Positions 44,006 to 51,707 of a stretch of DNA of 64,000 bases are shown here, in pieces; positions within the stretch are counted from its first letter, which is position 1, and each line of letters starts with the position of its first letter. The notes under the pieces are model-generated. The model had not been told where the DNA came from. It did no database searches and saw only the letters and a program-made list of their open reading frames with translations. This DNA is from Paenibacillus nuruki (GTDB lineage: Bacteria; Bacillota; Bacilli; Paenibacillales; Paenibacillaceae). The translations under genes were made by a program, and so were the position numbers. The stretch spans positions 186,001-250,000 of the forward strand of contig NZ_MDER01000031.1 in assembly GCF_001721045.1 (NCBI RefSeq), in the 5' to 3' direction.

Positions 44006-46426
44006 TTAGACTTCCATTTTATGAAAAAGAGCTTCACGAGTTGGTGTATCGTTAATCACTTTTTGCCAAGGATCTTCGACTTGTGCCAGTGCAAGATCGA
44101 CCCGTTCAATCAATTGTTGACGATTTTCTACATTGGTCACAACAGCTTCATAAATAGTTGGTAGCCCGATACGTTCTACCCATTCCGATGTTCTTTCCAA
44201 GTATTTACCTGTTTCGCGGTAGTATTGAATAATCGCTCCACAAAGATCAATCAGTTCTTGATCGGTTTTCACTTTGCAGAATGAATCGGCTAGACGGGCT
44301 TTGATCCCTCCGTTGCCTCCGATAAAGATTTCCCAGCCGCCATCGTTACCAACGATTCCGATATCTTTAGTACACGATTCTGCACAGTTACGAGGACAAC
44401 CGTTGACTGCCATTTTGAATTTGGCAGGGAAATCTAAGCGTTCAAAGCGACGTTCCAGATCAGCACCCATACCCATCGAATCCTGTGTTCCAAAACGGCA
44501 ATATTGAGCACCTACACATGTTTTAACTGTTCGTAACGATTTGGCATACGCATAACCGGAAGGCATATCTAATTCTTCCCAGACTTTTGGCAAATCTTCT
44601 TTCACTACACCGATCAAGTCGATCCGTTGTCCACCCGTCATTTTCACTGCTTGTACATTATATTTGACAGATACATCAGCGATCCGTTTTAATTCTTCCG
44701 GTGTAGTTACACCACCATACATCCGTGGAACAACAGTATACGTACCGTCTTTTTGAATATTAGCATTCATTCGTTCATTCACAAATCTAGATGATTTCTC
44801 ATCTTGGTATTGTGCTGGATCAAGCATACCTAGATAATAATTGATCGCTGGACGGCATTTCGAACAACCTTCAGGTTGCTTCCACTCTAGTACATTCATT
44901 ACTTCTTTAATGGTTTTAAGTCCTTTTTCTTTGATTCCAGCAACTACTTCATCACGACTAAGTGGTGTACAGCTACACATGCCCTGACTGGCTCCAATCG
45001 TGGCTCCGTCACCCAGTACATATTGCAAAATTTGTTCAACAACAGGCTTACATCCACCACATGAACGGCTTGCTCCGGTACATGCTTTGATCTCATCGAC
45101 CGTTGTTAATCCTTTTTCTTGAATAGCGCTGACAATATCAAGCTTGGTGACACCGTTACAACCACACACGATCTCACTATCTGCCATCGTATCGACAGAT
45201 GATTTCTTTTTGCTATGATCGCATCCGCCTGTACCCATCAATTCGGCATATAATTCATCGGTCATCGGTGCACCATCACGAATCAACTTTTGCAATGGAG
45301 CCGCATCCGTAATATCTCCAAAAAGAACAGCACCGACAATCGTTTGATCTTCTAAAATGATTTTTTTATACGTGCGTTTCCAATCATCACGCGCTGTAAT
45401 CACTGATTGGTGTTCATTTTCAATAAATACGCCTGCTGAAAATACATCTACACCGGAAATTTTGAGTTTGGTTGAGACCACCGAACCTTCATACGGCTGA
45501 GTATCAATCCCGCATATATGTTTCGCCAAAATCATTCCTTGTTCAAACAGTGGAGCAACCAATCCATAACAACTTTCTCTATGTTGTACACATTCACCTA
45601 CAGCGTAGATGTTATCTACAGAAGTCTGCAAATAGTCATTCACAATAATGCCTCGACCGGTCTCGATGTTGCTTTCTTTGGCGACTGCAATATTAGGCTT
45701 AATTCCTGCCGCCATAACGACGAATTGAGCAGGCAATGTCGTACCGTCTTTGAATACCAATTGCTCTACTCGTTCTCCACCTAGTAGTTCAACTGTCTGT
45801 GCACCCATCAAGAATTTGATACCTTGACGTTCTAATTCTTTACGTAACATCGATGCGGCTACAGAATCCAATTGACGCTCCATCAGATCATCCATTAAGT
45901 GGACGACTGTGACATCCATTCCTAGACTCACCAATCCTTTAGCGGCTTCTAGTCCTAACAATCCTCCACCAATAACAGCGGCTTGTGGATAATGGGCAGC
46001 GGCATCGATCATTTGATGGCAATCGGCGATATCACGGAAACCAACAACTCCTTGTTTGTCATGACCCGGTATCGGTAAAATAAACGATTGCGATCCTGTG
46101 GCGATAATCACTTTGTCGTATGGAACCATCATTCCATTATCCGTATGAATTATTTGTTGCCCGGCATCGATACGTGTCACGGTTGTACCTGTATGCAGTG
46201 TGATTTGATTTTGCTCATACCATTCATGACTATTCAAAATAATATCGTCTATCGTCTGCGTACCTTCCAAAACATAAGACAACATAATCCGGTTATAGTT
46301 CGGATGTGGCTCACTGCCAAATACCGTAATATCGTATTGTCCACCTAATTTAATAATTTGTTCTAACGTTGCGACCCCCGCCATACCGTTACCTATTAGA
46401 ACCAGTCGTTCTCTTATTGCTGTCAT
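44006..46426 (-). CDS. nirB: Nitrite reductase (NADH) large subunit
   Basis: Reduces nitrite to ammonia with NADH in the cytosol. Domains in order: FAD/NAD-binding pyridine nucleotide reductase (RLVLIGNGMAGVATLEQI at the start; VIGGGLLGLEAAKGL), two BFD-like 2Fe-2S modules (CGCNGVTKLDIVSAIQ with CTGASRSCGGCKP, and CSCTPLSRDEVVAGI with CSKCRP), and the siroheme/4Fe-4S domain with ligands in CVGAQYCRFG and NGCPRNCAES. About 806 residues, the family norm. I start at 46426, preceded by GGGGGATTTTGAT; a longer in-frame start adds residues unlike the family. nirD follows at once. Upstream is a well-positioned FNR-type promoter, implying anaerobic induction. Confidence 0.94.
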   Translation of the reverse strand: MTAIRERLVLIGNGMAGVATLEQIIKLGGQYDITVFGSEPHPNYNRIMLSYVLEGTQTIDDIILNSHEWYEQNQITLHTGTTVTRIDAGQQIIHTDNGMMVPYDKVIIATGSQSFILPIPGHDKQGVVGFRDIADCHQMIDAAAHYPQAAVIGGGLLGLEAAKGLVSLGMDVTVVHLMDDLMERQLDSVAASMLRKELERQGIKFLMGAQTVELLGGERVEQLVFKDGTTLPAQFVVMAAGIKPNIAVAKESNIETGRGIIVNDYLQTSVDNIYAVGECVQHRESCYGLVAPLFEQGMILAKHICGIDTQPYEGSVVSTKLKISGVDVFSAGVFIENEHQSVITARDDWKRTYKKIILEDQTIVGAVLFGDITDAAPLQKLIRDGAPMTDELYAELMGTGGCDHSKKKSSVDTMADSEIVCGCNGVTKLDIVSAIQEKGLTTVDEIKACTGASRSCGGCKPVVEQILQYVLGDGATIGASQGMCSCTPLSRDEVVAGIKEKGLKTIKEVMNVLEWKQPEGCSKCRPAINYYLGMLDPAQYQDEKSSRFVNERMNANIQKDGTYTVVPRMYGGVTTPEELKRIADVSVKYNVQAVKMTGGQRIDLIGVVKEDLPKVWEELDMPSGYAYAKSLRTVKTCVGAQYCRFGTQDSMGMGADLERRFERLDFPAKFKMAVNGCPRNCAESCTKDIGIVGNDGGWEIFIGGNGGIKARLADSFCKVKTDQELIDLCGAIIQYYRETGKYLERTSEWVERIGLPTIYEAVVTNVENRQQLIERVDLALAQVEDPWQKVINDTPTREALFHKMEV

Positions 46427-46762
46427 ATCAAAATCCCCCTTTTTTGATGTGAATCTATATGCGATTTGTTCCATGAGTATGTTATATATAAAACAATCTT
46501 TAATATCTAAAATTTATTGGTTTATATTCAGTATATCCATCTTACTTTCTATATGTAGTGATCTAAATCACAAGCTTTTCGAAATATAAAGACACAAAAT
46601 AACCCTTTTTATCAAATTGGTCATTAGAATGTATCCATTTTGCAAGGGAACCCGTCTATTCGACACGATAGATGGGCTTATAGTGCCATGTGCAAAAAAA
46701 GAAGCTATGACAAAATACAAATTAGCTTAGAAGATTAATCATAAAAGCAATGGAGGGTTATA
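46427..46762. other. Divergent regulatory region nirB - bicupin
   Basis: About 335 nt. It holds the FNR-type promoter of nirB. The bicupin gene is transcribed the other way; I could not single out its promoter. Confidence 0.5.
46530..46572 (-). promoter_or_regulatory. FNR-type promoter of nirBD
   Basis: AGTGA-TCTAAA-TCACA (46557-46572) matches 9 of 10 positions of TGTGA-N6-TCACA. On the minus strand a TATACT -10 hexamer lies at 46535-46530. With a start point seven bases past it (46523), the operator is centred at exactly -41.5, the classical class II activator position. No good -35 is needed in that arrangement. The product, nitrite reductase, fits. Confidence 0.7.
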
Positions 46763-47797
46763 ATGACCAAAACATTTAAATACAGGCTTGAACAACAAAC
46801 AGCCTATGAACATAGTGGTGGCCAAATGCGTGAGGTGTCTGTCGCAGACTTTCCTGTATCCACAGCGATGACTGGTGTATCGTTACGACTGGCTCCGGGA
46901 ACATTAAGAGAATTACACTGGCATGCCAATGCTTCTGAATGGGGTTATGTCGTTAGTGGCAGTTGTCGAACAACGATTCTACATCCTGATGGAACAACGT
47001 ACATAGATAACTTTAATAGTGGAGATGTATGGTATTTTCCCAAAGGCTACGGTCATTCGATTCAAGGCATGGGACCGGATGAATGTCATATTATTCAGAT
47101 TATGAATAACGGTTCGTTTACCGAAAAACATACCTTTAGTATTACCGACTTTATCGCCCAGACTCCGATCGAATTAGTCGCTCAGAATCTAGGTATTTCG
47201 ATTGAAGATGCACAACGTTTGCCGAAAAAGGAATCTTATTTTGCTTACGGGCAGGTACCGGATGATTCTACTTTGGATGCTACAGCACGTAGCGCTACAG
47301 GGCTTACCAGTATGCATCGCTATCCACTAATGGCTCAAGATCCCAAGCGTGTTCCCGGCGGAGGTACAGAACGGGTCGCTTCTGCACGCCTATTCCCGAT
47401 TTCTACCAATATGACAGGAGCGATTATTGAGATTCAGCCGGGCGCACTACGAGAAATGCACTGGCATCCAAATACAGACGAATGGCAATATTATATAAGT
47501 GGTACAGCACGTATGGCTGTTTTTTTGGGTCAAGGAGAATTGATTGAAGATCAGTTTGAAGCTGGAGATGTGGGTTATGTTCCAGAAGGAGCAGGGCATT
47601 ACATTTATAACAATGGAACTGAAGTGTGTCGTATCTTAGTAGGCTTTAACCACGGGCAACATGAGACGATTGATCTGACCAAATGGATCTCCAGTACACC
47701 AAACGATGTTCTAGCGACTAATCTAGAAATCAACCGTGAACAAGTGAGTCAATTGCCTCAACGTCACTGGTTTATCGCTCCTGCCGCTTTGCAGTAA
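46763..47797 (+). CDS. Oxalate-decarboxylase-like bicupin
   Basis: A 344-residue protein of two cupin domains, each with its metal site: first LRELHWHANASEWGYVVSG (His52, His54, Glu59) and PKGYGHSI; second LREMHWHPNTDEWQYYISG and VPEGAGHYIYN. This is the OxdC/OxdD architecture (manganese; oxalate to formate and CO2), but it is ~40 residues shorter at the N-terminus. The N-terminal lid loop, SENST in B. subtilis OxdC, is TEKHT here in GSFTEKHTFSITDFIAQTP: the key Glu is kept while its neighbours differ. Activity may therefore be altered. ATGGAGGG lies ~7 bases before the ATG. Confidence 0.88.
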   Translation: MTKTFKYRLEQQTAYEHSGGQMREVSVADFPVSTAMTGVSLRLAPGTLRELHWHANASEWGYVVSGSCRTTILHPDGTTYIDNFNSGDVWYFPKGYGHSIQGMGPDECHIIQIMNNGSFTEKHTFSITDFIAQTPIELVAQNLGISIEDAQRLPKKESYFAYGQVPDDSTLDATARSATGLTSMHRYPLMAQDPKRVPGGGTERVASARLFPISTNMTGAIIEIQPGALREMHWHPNTDEWQYYISGTARMAVFLGQGELIEDQFEAGDVGYVPEGAGHYIYNNGTEVCRILVGFNHGQHETIDLTKWISSTPNDVLATNLEINREQVSQLPQRHWFIAPAALQ

Positions 47798-47816
47798 ACC
47801 GTTTAATATTGCATTT

Positions 47817-47868
47817 TACATCTACATCTACATCTACATCTACATCTACATCTACATCTACATCTACA
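47817..47868. repeat. TACATC hexanucleotide tandem repeat (~8.7 copies)
   Basis: Eight perfect TACATC units plus TACA, immediately after the bicupin stop codon (20 nt). Noncoding. It contains no internal start codon with a ribosome-binding site. Such tracts vary in length by slippage. Confidence 0.95.
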
Positions 47869-48016
47869 CATGATGCTATTTGAGAATGTGGATACTTATA
47901 CAGTTTGTAGAAATAAGATTATTGATACTATTTATTGATATATACTGAACCTGAATATCATGCTAATGATGATTTTAGTTTGTCCCAAAGAGTGACTGCA
48001 CTTATCCTATTTTTAT

Positions 48017-48107
48017 AAAAAAGATCATGCCAATACACCATTATCTACATTGAGATATCCAAGTACGTACGGTACCTGGCGTAGAGTGTATCGCATGATC
48101 TTTTTTT
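48017..48107. terminator. Long bidirectional hairpin/terminator
   Basis: AAAAAAGATCATGC (48017-48030) and GCATGATCTTTTTT (48093-48106) pair over 14 bp. Further inside, ATACAC pairs with GTGTAT and TCTAC with GTAGA, giving an extended stem. T-runs on both strands allow termination from either side. It is much longer than the other terminators in the window. Confidence 0.7.
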
Positions 48108-48206
48108 ATATGGATTTGTATATGAAAAGGAACATGATTGTTCGTTATTGATAAAATTATCGCTCTCTAGTATTACTCTATTAAAATAAGAAGGCAGTGA
48201 CTCCTA

Positions 48207-48665
48207 TTATTCTAGTAAAAAATCACAGGTATGTTCATCGACAACTTGAATATGATTTTGCCGAAAAAGAGCGGCTGTTAAGCCAGAGCCAATGATCTTA
48301 TTTCCGCTAAATGTACCATCATAGACCATCTGACTTCCGCAAGAAGGGCTGTTGGCTTTTAGTACTGCTACTGTAATCTTTGCTTGTTGCGCTTGTTCCA
48401 AAGCGACTAAAGCTCCTGCTTTGAATGATTCGGTGACATCTTCACCCGATACAGTCATCACTTTGGCTGTTCCAGACCAGACATCTTCGGCTGTTCCGCC
48501 TACAATTTCTGCTGGTTCGCGTGGTGTAGTCAGACCTCCTAACACTTCCGGGCAAAAAGCGATCGCTTTGCCTTGCTGAATCAGTTGATCTAAAGGTTGC
48601 ACTAAATTGCTTCTACCATCATACCTACAGGCTATTCCTGTCAGGCAGGCACTGATGCCAATCAT
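48207..48665 (-). CDS. DUF523 protein (TudS-like Fe-S desulfurase)
   Basis: A 152-residue protein of the DUF523 family. Conserved features: ISACLTGIACRYDGRSN with Cys7 and Cys13, FCPEVLGGLTTPREPAEI, and LKANSPSCGS (third Cys, ~113). TudS of this family uses three cysteines to bind a 4Fe-4S cluster and removes sulfur from thiouracil; the three corresponding Cys are present. Role here is inferred from the family. AAAGGAGGAGTGGAGC precedes the ATG. Confidence 0.88.
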   Translation of the reverse strand: MIGISACLTGIACRYDGRSNLVQPLDQLIQQGKAIAFCPEVLGGLTTPREPAEIVGGTAEDVWSGTAKVMTVSGEDVTESFKAGALVALEQAQQAKITVAVLKANSPSCGSQMVYDGTFSGNKIIGSGLTAALFRQNHIQVVDEHTCDFLLE

Positions 48666-48704
48666 GCTCCACTCCTCCTTTTTACCTACTTTTTTCCAAA
48701 TCGA

Positions 48705-49337
48705 TCAAATCTCTTCAAAAGGATCGTGATTAGGATGGGTTCCATCGATCATTTCAGTCGAAGATTCTGCAAACGATTCTTCTAATTGCTGATCGAGTTG
48801 CTGTTCATCAGCAATACTTTGAATATCTTCCGAGCTAATACTGATATAGATATAACCATCTGCTTGTTGCTTTTTCAACGCTTTTTCTTTAAAAAATCGA
48901 GGGCTTCCTTCGCCTCCGTCTTCATCATAAACTAGTAAAATACCGTCTGTTTTGCGAAATAACAAATCATCCCGAGCTGTAAATTGCCAGATTCCTTGAT
49001 AGGGCTGTTTACTGACTAGACCGTAATAATCGACACCTTTACAAATCTCTTCATAATACGTCTTTTTATCTTCACTCCACTTTTCTTCAGGATTCGCAAA
49101 AGCAGAAAGAATAGATAGTCGTAACTGAGGATATTGTTCTTTTAGAGCAATCACCACTTCACAAGCCCAGAGATCAACGCCATACTGCCCGGGCGTAATC
49201 ACCCACTCTAATCCTTCTTCGATCAGTGGTATTAATTTGCTTCGTAGTGCCTGCTGAATAAAGGGAATCCCTTCATGCTTTTGTCCAAAAATATTCAATT
49301 CATGTGCACGATAACCGGTCACCAATAAATTCTTCAT
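48705..49337 (-). CDS. ypsA: YpsA-like SLOG protein (DUF1273)
   Basis: A ~210-residue Rossmann-like protein of the SLOG superfamily. Starts MKNLLVTGYRAHELNIFG, then LEWVITPGQYGVDLWACEV with the phosphate-binding glycine loop (~50-68), and ARDDLLFRKTDGILLVYDEDGGEG (~128-150). B. subtilis YpsA (180 aa) affects cell division and stress survival, with a suspected ADP-ribose or nucleotide ligand. Here the C-terminus adds ~25 acidic residues (QQLDQQLEESFAESS). I start at 49337, with GGAGG ten bases upstream, over a weaker in-frame start at 49364. Confidence 0.85.
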   Translation of the reverse strand: MKNLLVTGYRAHELNIFGQKHEGIPFIQQALRSKLIPLIEEGLEWVITPGQYGVDLWACEVVIALKEQYPQLRLSILSAFANPEEKWSEDKKTYYEEICKGVDYYGLVSKQPYQGIWQFTARDDLLFRKTDGILLVYDEDGGEGSPRFFKEKALKKQQADGYIYISISSEDIQSIADEQQLDQQLEESFAESSTEMIDGTHPNHDPFEEI

Positions 49338-49450
49338 GCCTTGCTGTCCTCCGCTTCTGTTCATGCTCTTATTCCATCATAACATGAAGCGAAATAAAGC
49401 AAAAACCGACCGGTATGAAATACGAAGAATAGTCAATTTTGATACATGAT

Positions 49451-49493
49451 AAAAAAATAAACCTACTCAGTATCAACACTGAATAGGTTTACT
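49451..49493 (-). terminator. Intrinsic terminator
   Basis: Minus strand: TAAACCTATTCAGT and ACTGAGTAGGTTTA (one G-U pair) followed by TTTTTTT. It ends the transcript of the small gene at 49566. Confidence 0.85.
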
Positions 49494-49565
49494 TCATAAG
49501 ATTCGATTATTTTCTGTATACCATTATCTTTTATTGCATGTGGTCACACTGATATCACAAAGTGC

Positions 49566-49781
49566 TTAGGTTCCCATTTTCTTACGTTGGTTATTTACTT
49601 TTTTGGTCATCTGGCTTTTCATCTTTTTACCGCCGCCATCAAATCCATTATTAGAGCCTTTACCTTGTTGGTTTGCTTGCTTTTTCATTGCTAACAAACG
49701 TTTAGCCGCTTCAGCCTGGCTGACTTTTTGTGCTTGCTTGGATTCTTCTGTTACTTCATTGTGTTCTTGTTCTGTACTCAT
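49566..49781 (-). CDS. Small hydrophilic protein of unknown function
   Basis: A 71-residue protein starting at the ATG preceded by GAGGTGAACACA; an upstream in-frame start to 49829 lacks such a site. The N-terminal half is acidic and Gln-rich, then SQAEAAKRLLAMKKQANQQ, and the C-terminus is Gly/Lys-rich (GFDGGGKKMKSQMTKK). Likely disordered outside one helix. The Lys-rich tail could bind nucleic acid, which is only a guess. Confidence 0.55.
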   Translation of the reverse strand: MSTEQEHNEVTEESKQAQKVSQAEAAKRLLAMKKQANQQGKGSNNGFDGGGKKMKSQMTKKVNNQRKKMGT

Positions 49782-49836
49782 TGTGTTCACCTCAATTTCA
49801 TCATAGCATAAGGGATGGTTCAACTCCACGAATACT

Positions 49837-50412
49837 TTATCTTCTTAAGCTATTTATACCTTTAAAGGATTGCCATATACGTTCCATATGAAGCAACTGA
49901 TATTCATCATCAAATACCAATTGATACACATCTGGATTAGACAAAGCTTGCCAGTGTTCAAATTGAATCTGATCATTATAATATTTGAGTAAAAGCGATA
50001 TTAAATTGCCATGCGAGACCACTGCAATCTGCTTCGCATCTGTACGTATAGCTTTATCAAGCACAGCGATCCCTCGATCCATCGCTTGCCGACTCGATTC
50101 TCCACCGGCATAACATAGATCCAAATCGTCAAATGTTAACTTTAACTTTTCTAACCAATCGGGTAGATTGTCCTGAGACAAGACTCGTTCTTGCAAATTG
50201 ATATCGGTATGAATCGATAATGATTTTTTAACAGCAAGCGGTTCGATCGTGCGATAAGCCCTCTCATAAGGACTAGATACAATATAATCGATCGGAATAT
50301 CATTGAAACAATCAGCTAACTGGAGTGACTGTTCTTGCCCGAGTGTAGTTAAGCGTGCATCAGGTGCTTGTCCTTCTGCCTGACAATGACGAATAAGAAA
50401 AATATGCTTCAT
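49837..50412 (-). CDS. Histidine-phosphatase-family protein (phosphoglycerate mutase-like)
   Basis: A 191-residue member of the histidine phosphatase superfamily. The catalytic His motif is FLIRHCQAEG (~6-13; RHC rather than RHG), with SSPYERAYRT (~47-56) and VVSHGNLIS (~132-140, second His). Members cleave phosphoesters of sugars, nucleotides or act as mutases. Substrate is unknown. AAGGAGACGTGACCG precedes the ATG. The five-gene MoxR-VWA operon ends 66 nt upstream, so read-through transcription is possible. Confidence 0.88.
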   Translation of the reverse strand: MKHIFLIRHCQAEGQAPDARLTTLGQEQSLQLADCFNDIPIDYIVSSPYERAYRTIEPLAVKKSLSIHTDINLQERVLSQDNLPDWLEKLKLTFDDLDLCYAGGESSRQAMDRGIAVLDKAIRTDAKQIAVVSHGNLISLLLKYYNDQIQFEHWQALSNPDVYQLVFDDEYQLLHMERIWQSFKGINSLRR

Positions 50413-50477
50413 CGGTCACGTCTCCTTGATCTTGCTTCATCTGTGCGATCCAAGGCTGATACATACATATATCAAGA

Positions 50478-51707
50478 TTAATCGATAGCGATACCCAAAC
50501 GCTTCACCAGATCAGTCAAATCTTGCCCTTTCAAAGCACCTTCTACTAATGCCGGTAATAGAGCTGGTGTACAAGCAAAGCTAGGGGTTCCATCACGAGT
50601 GAACTTTTGAGCTAATTGCTTATCATAAAAAGGCTTACCTTCATCGGACAAAGCAAGCAAACATAGTGTTTTGACACCTGCTTCTTTCAATTCACGCATC
50701 CGGCGAATTAGACGGGCTTGACTGCCACCTTCATAAAGATCAGAGATCAGAATAAATAGCGTTTTTTTCGGTTCCTCGATAAATTGTTCACAATAAGCGA
50801 CTGACTTATCAATATTGGTTCCCCCACCTAGCTGTATCCCGAATAACATATCAACCGGATCGTTGTTACATTGTTCTGTCAGATCGACAACACTGGTATC
50901 AAAAGCCACCACTCTTGTATCCAGTGCAGGCATACTCGCAAAAATAGAAGCAGTCACCGACGCCCAAATAATCGAATCTGCCATCGAGCCACTCTGATCA
51001 ATATCAATAATGACTTTCCATTCGTGACTACGACGTGCACGATCGAAATAATAGAATTTCTCAGGAATGATCTGACGACGTTCTTGATTATAATGTTTGA
51101 GATTACGCTGAATTGTGCGCTTCCAGTCAATTCCACTTAACGAAGGCAATGGTGAATGTTGACGACGATTAAGCGCTCCTGTTACAGCACGGCGTATATC
51201 TTGTTCTAATCGTTTGACCAGATCATCGACAACAGACTGGATCAGTATGCGCGCAGTTTCTTTTGTTTTTTCAGGAATTTTACCTTTTAACGCCATTAAT
51301 GTACCCACCAGCGTAATATCCGGCTTTACTTGAGATAATACTTCAGGTTCAAATAAAAGCTGTTTCCATCCTTTACGTTCCATCGCATCATTCTGGATAA
51401 TAGATACCACATCTTCTGGAAAAAAAGTACGTACATCTCCCAGCCAGCGTGTTAATGTTGGCGAAGAAGGACCTTTACCTGCTCCTTTTCCACCTGTATT
51501 ACCGCCTCCGGAATTACCTCCCTGACCTGATGTATCATCATAAATAGCTGCCAATGCTTGATCCATAATCTTTTCTTCTTCTGTAAGTGTAATTCCTTCA
51601 ATTGCACTTGAAGTCTGACGCTCCAATTGTTGCTCGGCATCAGCTCCTAGAATCAACCGCCAACGGGACAATCTTTGATGTTCATTATCAGTAGGATTCA
51701 TCATCAA
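50478..51707 (-). CDS. VWA-domain protein with MIDAS site (gene 5 of cassette)
   Basis: A 409-residue protein, last of the five-gene cassette. The N-terminal half is helical with a Gly/Lys-rich linker (GQGGNSGGGNTGGKGAGKG, ~65-85). The C-terminal von Willebrand A domain (~225-400) has the metal-ion-dependent adhesion site: DIDQSGSMADS (~235), the Thr in LGGGTNIDKS (~297) and the Asp in ISDLYEGGS (~323). VWA proteins paired with MoxR ATPases usually recruit a substrate for remodelling or metal insertion. It resembles E. coli YehP by recollection. The start (three consecutive Met codons) overlaps the DUF5682 stop. Confidence 0.88.
   Translation of the reverse strand: MMMNPTDNEHQRLSRWRLILGADAEQQLERQTSSAIEGITLTEEEKIMDQALAAIYDDTSGQGGNSGGGNTGGKGAGKGPSSPTLTRWLGDVRTFFPEDVVSIIQNDAMERKGWKQLLFEPEVLSQVKPDITLVGTLMALKGKIPEKTKETARILIQSVVDDLVKRLEQDIRRAVTGALNRRQHSPLPSLSGIDWKRTIQRNLKHYNQERRQIIPEKFYYFDRARRSHEWKVIIDIDQSGSMADSIIWASVTASIFASMPALDTRVVAFDTSVVDLTEQCNNDPVDMLFGIQLGGGTNIDKSVAYCEQFIEEPKKTLFILISDLYEGGSQARLIRRMRELKEAGVKTLCLLALSDEGKPFYDKQLAQKFTRDGTPSFACTPALLPALVEGALKGQDLTDLVKRLGIAID

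Larger units (their letters stand above)
47798..48206. other. Intergenic region with hexanucleotide repeat and long hairpin
   Basis: A 409-nt gap between converging genes. It carries the TACATC microsatellite (47817-47868) and an extended ~90-nt hairpin (48017-48107). No gene with a ribosome-binding site is visible. Confidence 0.6.

Noticed and set aside
47817-47868. Short tandem repeat as CRISPR or centromere-like site
   Set aside because: It is a plain hexanucleotide microsatellite without spacers and without plasmid partition genes.
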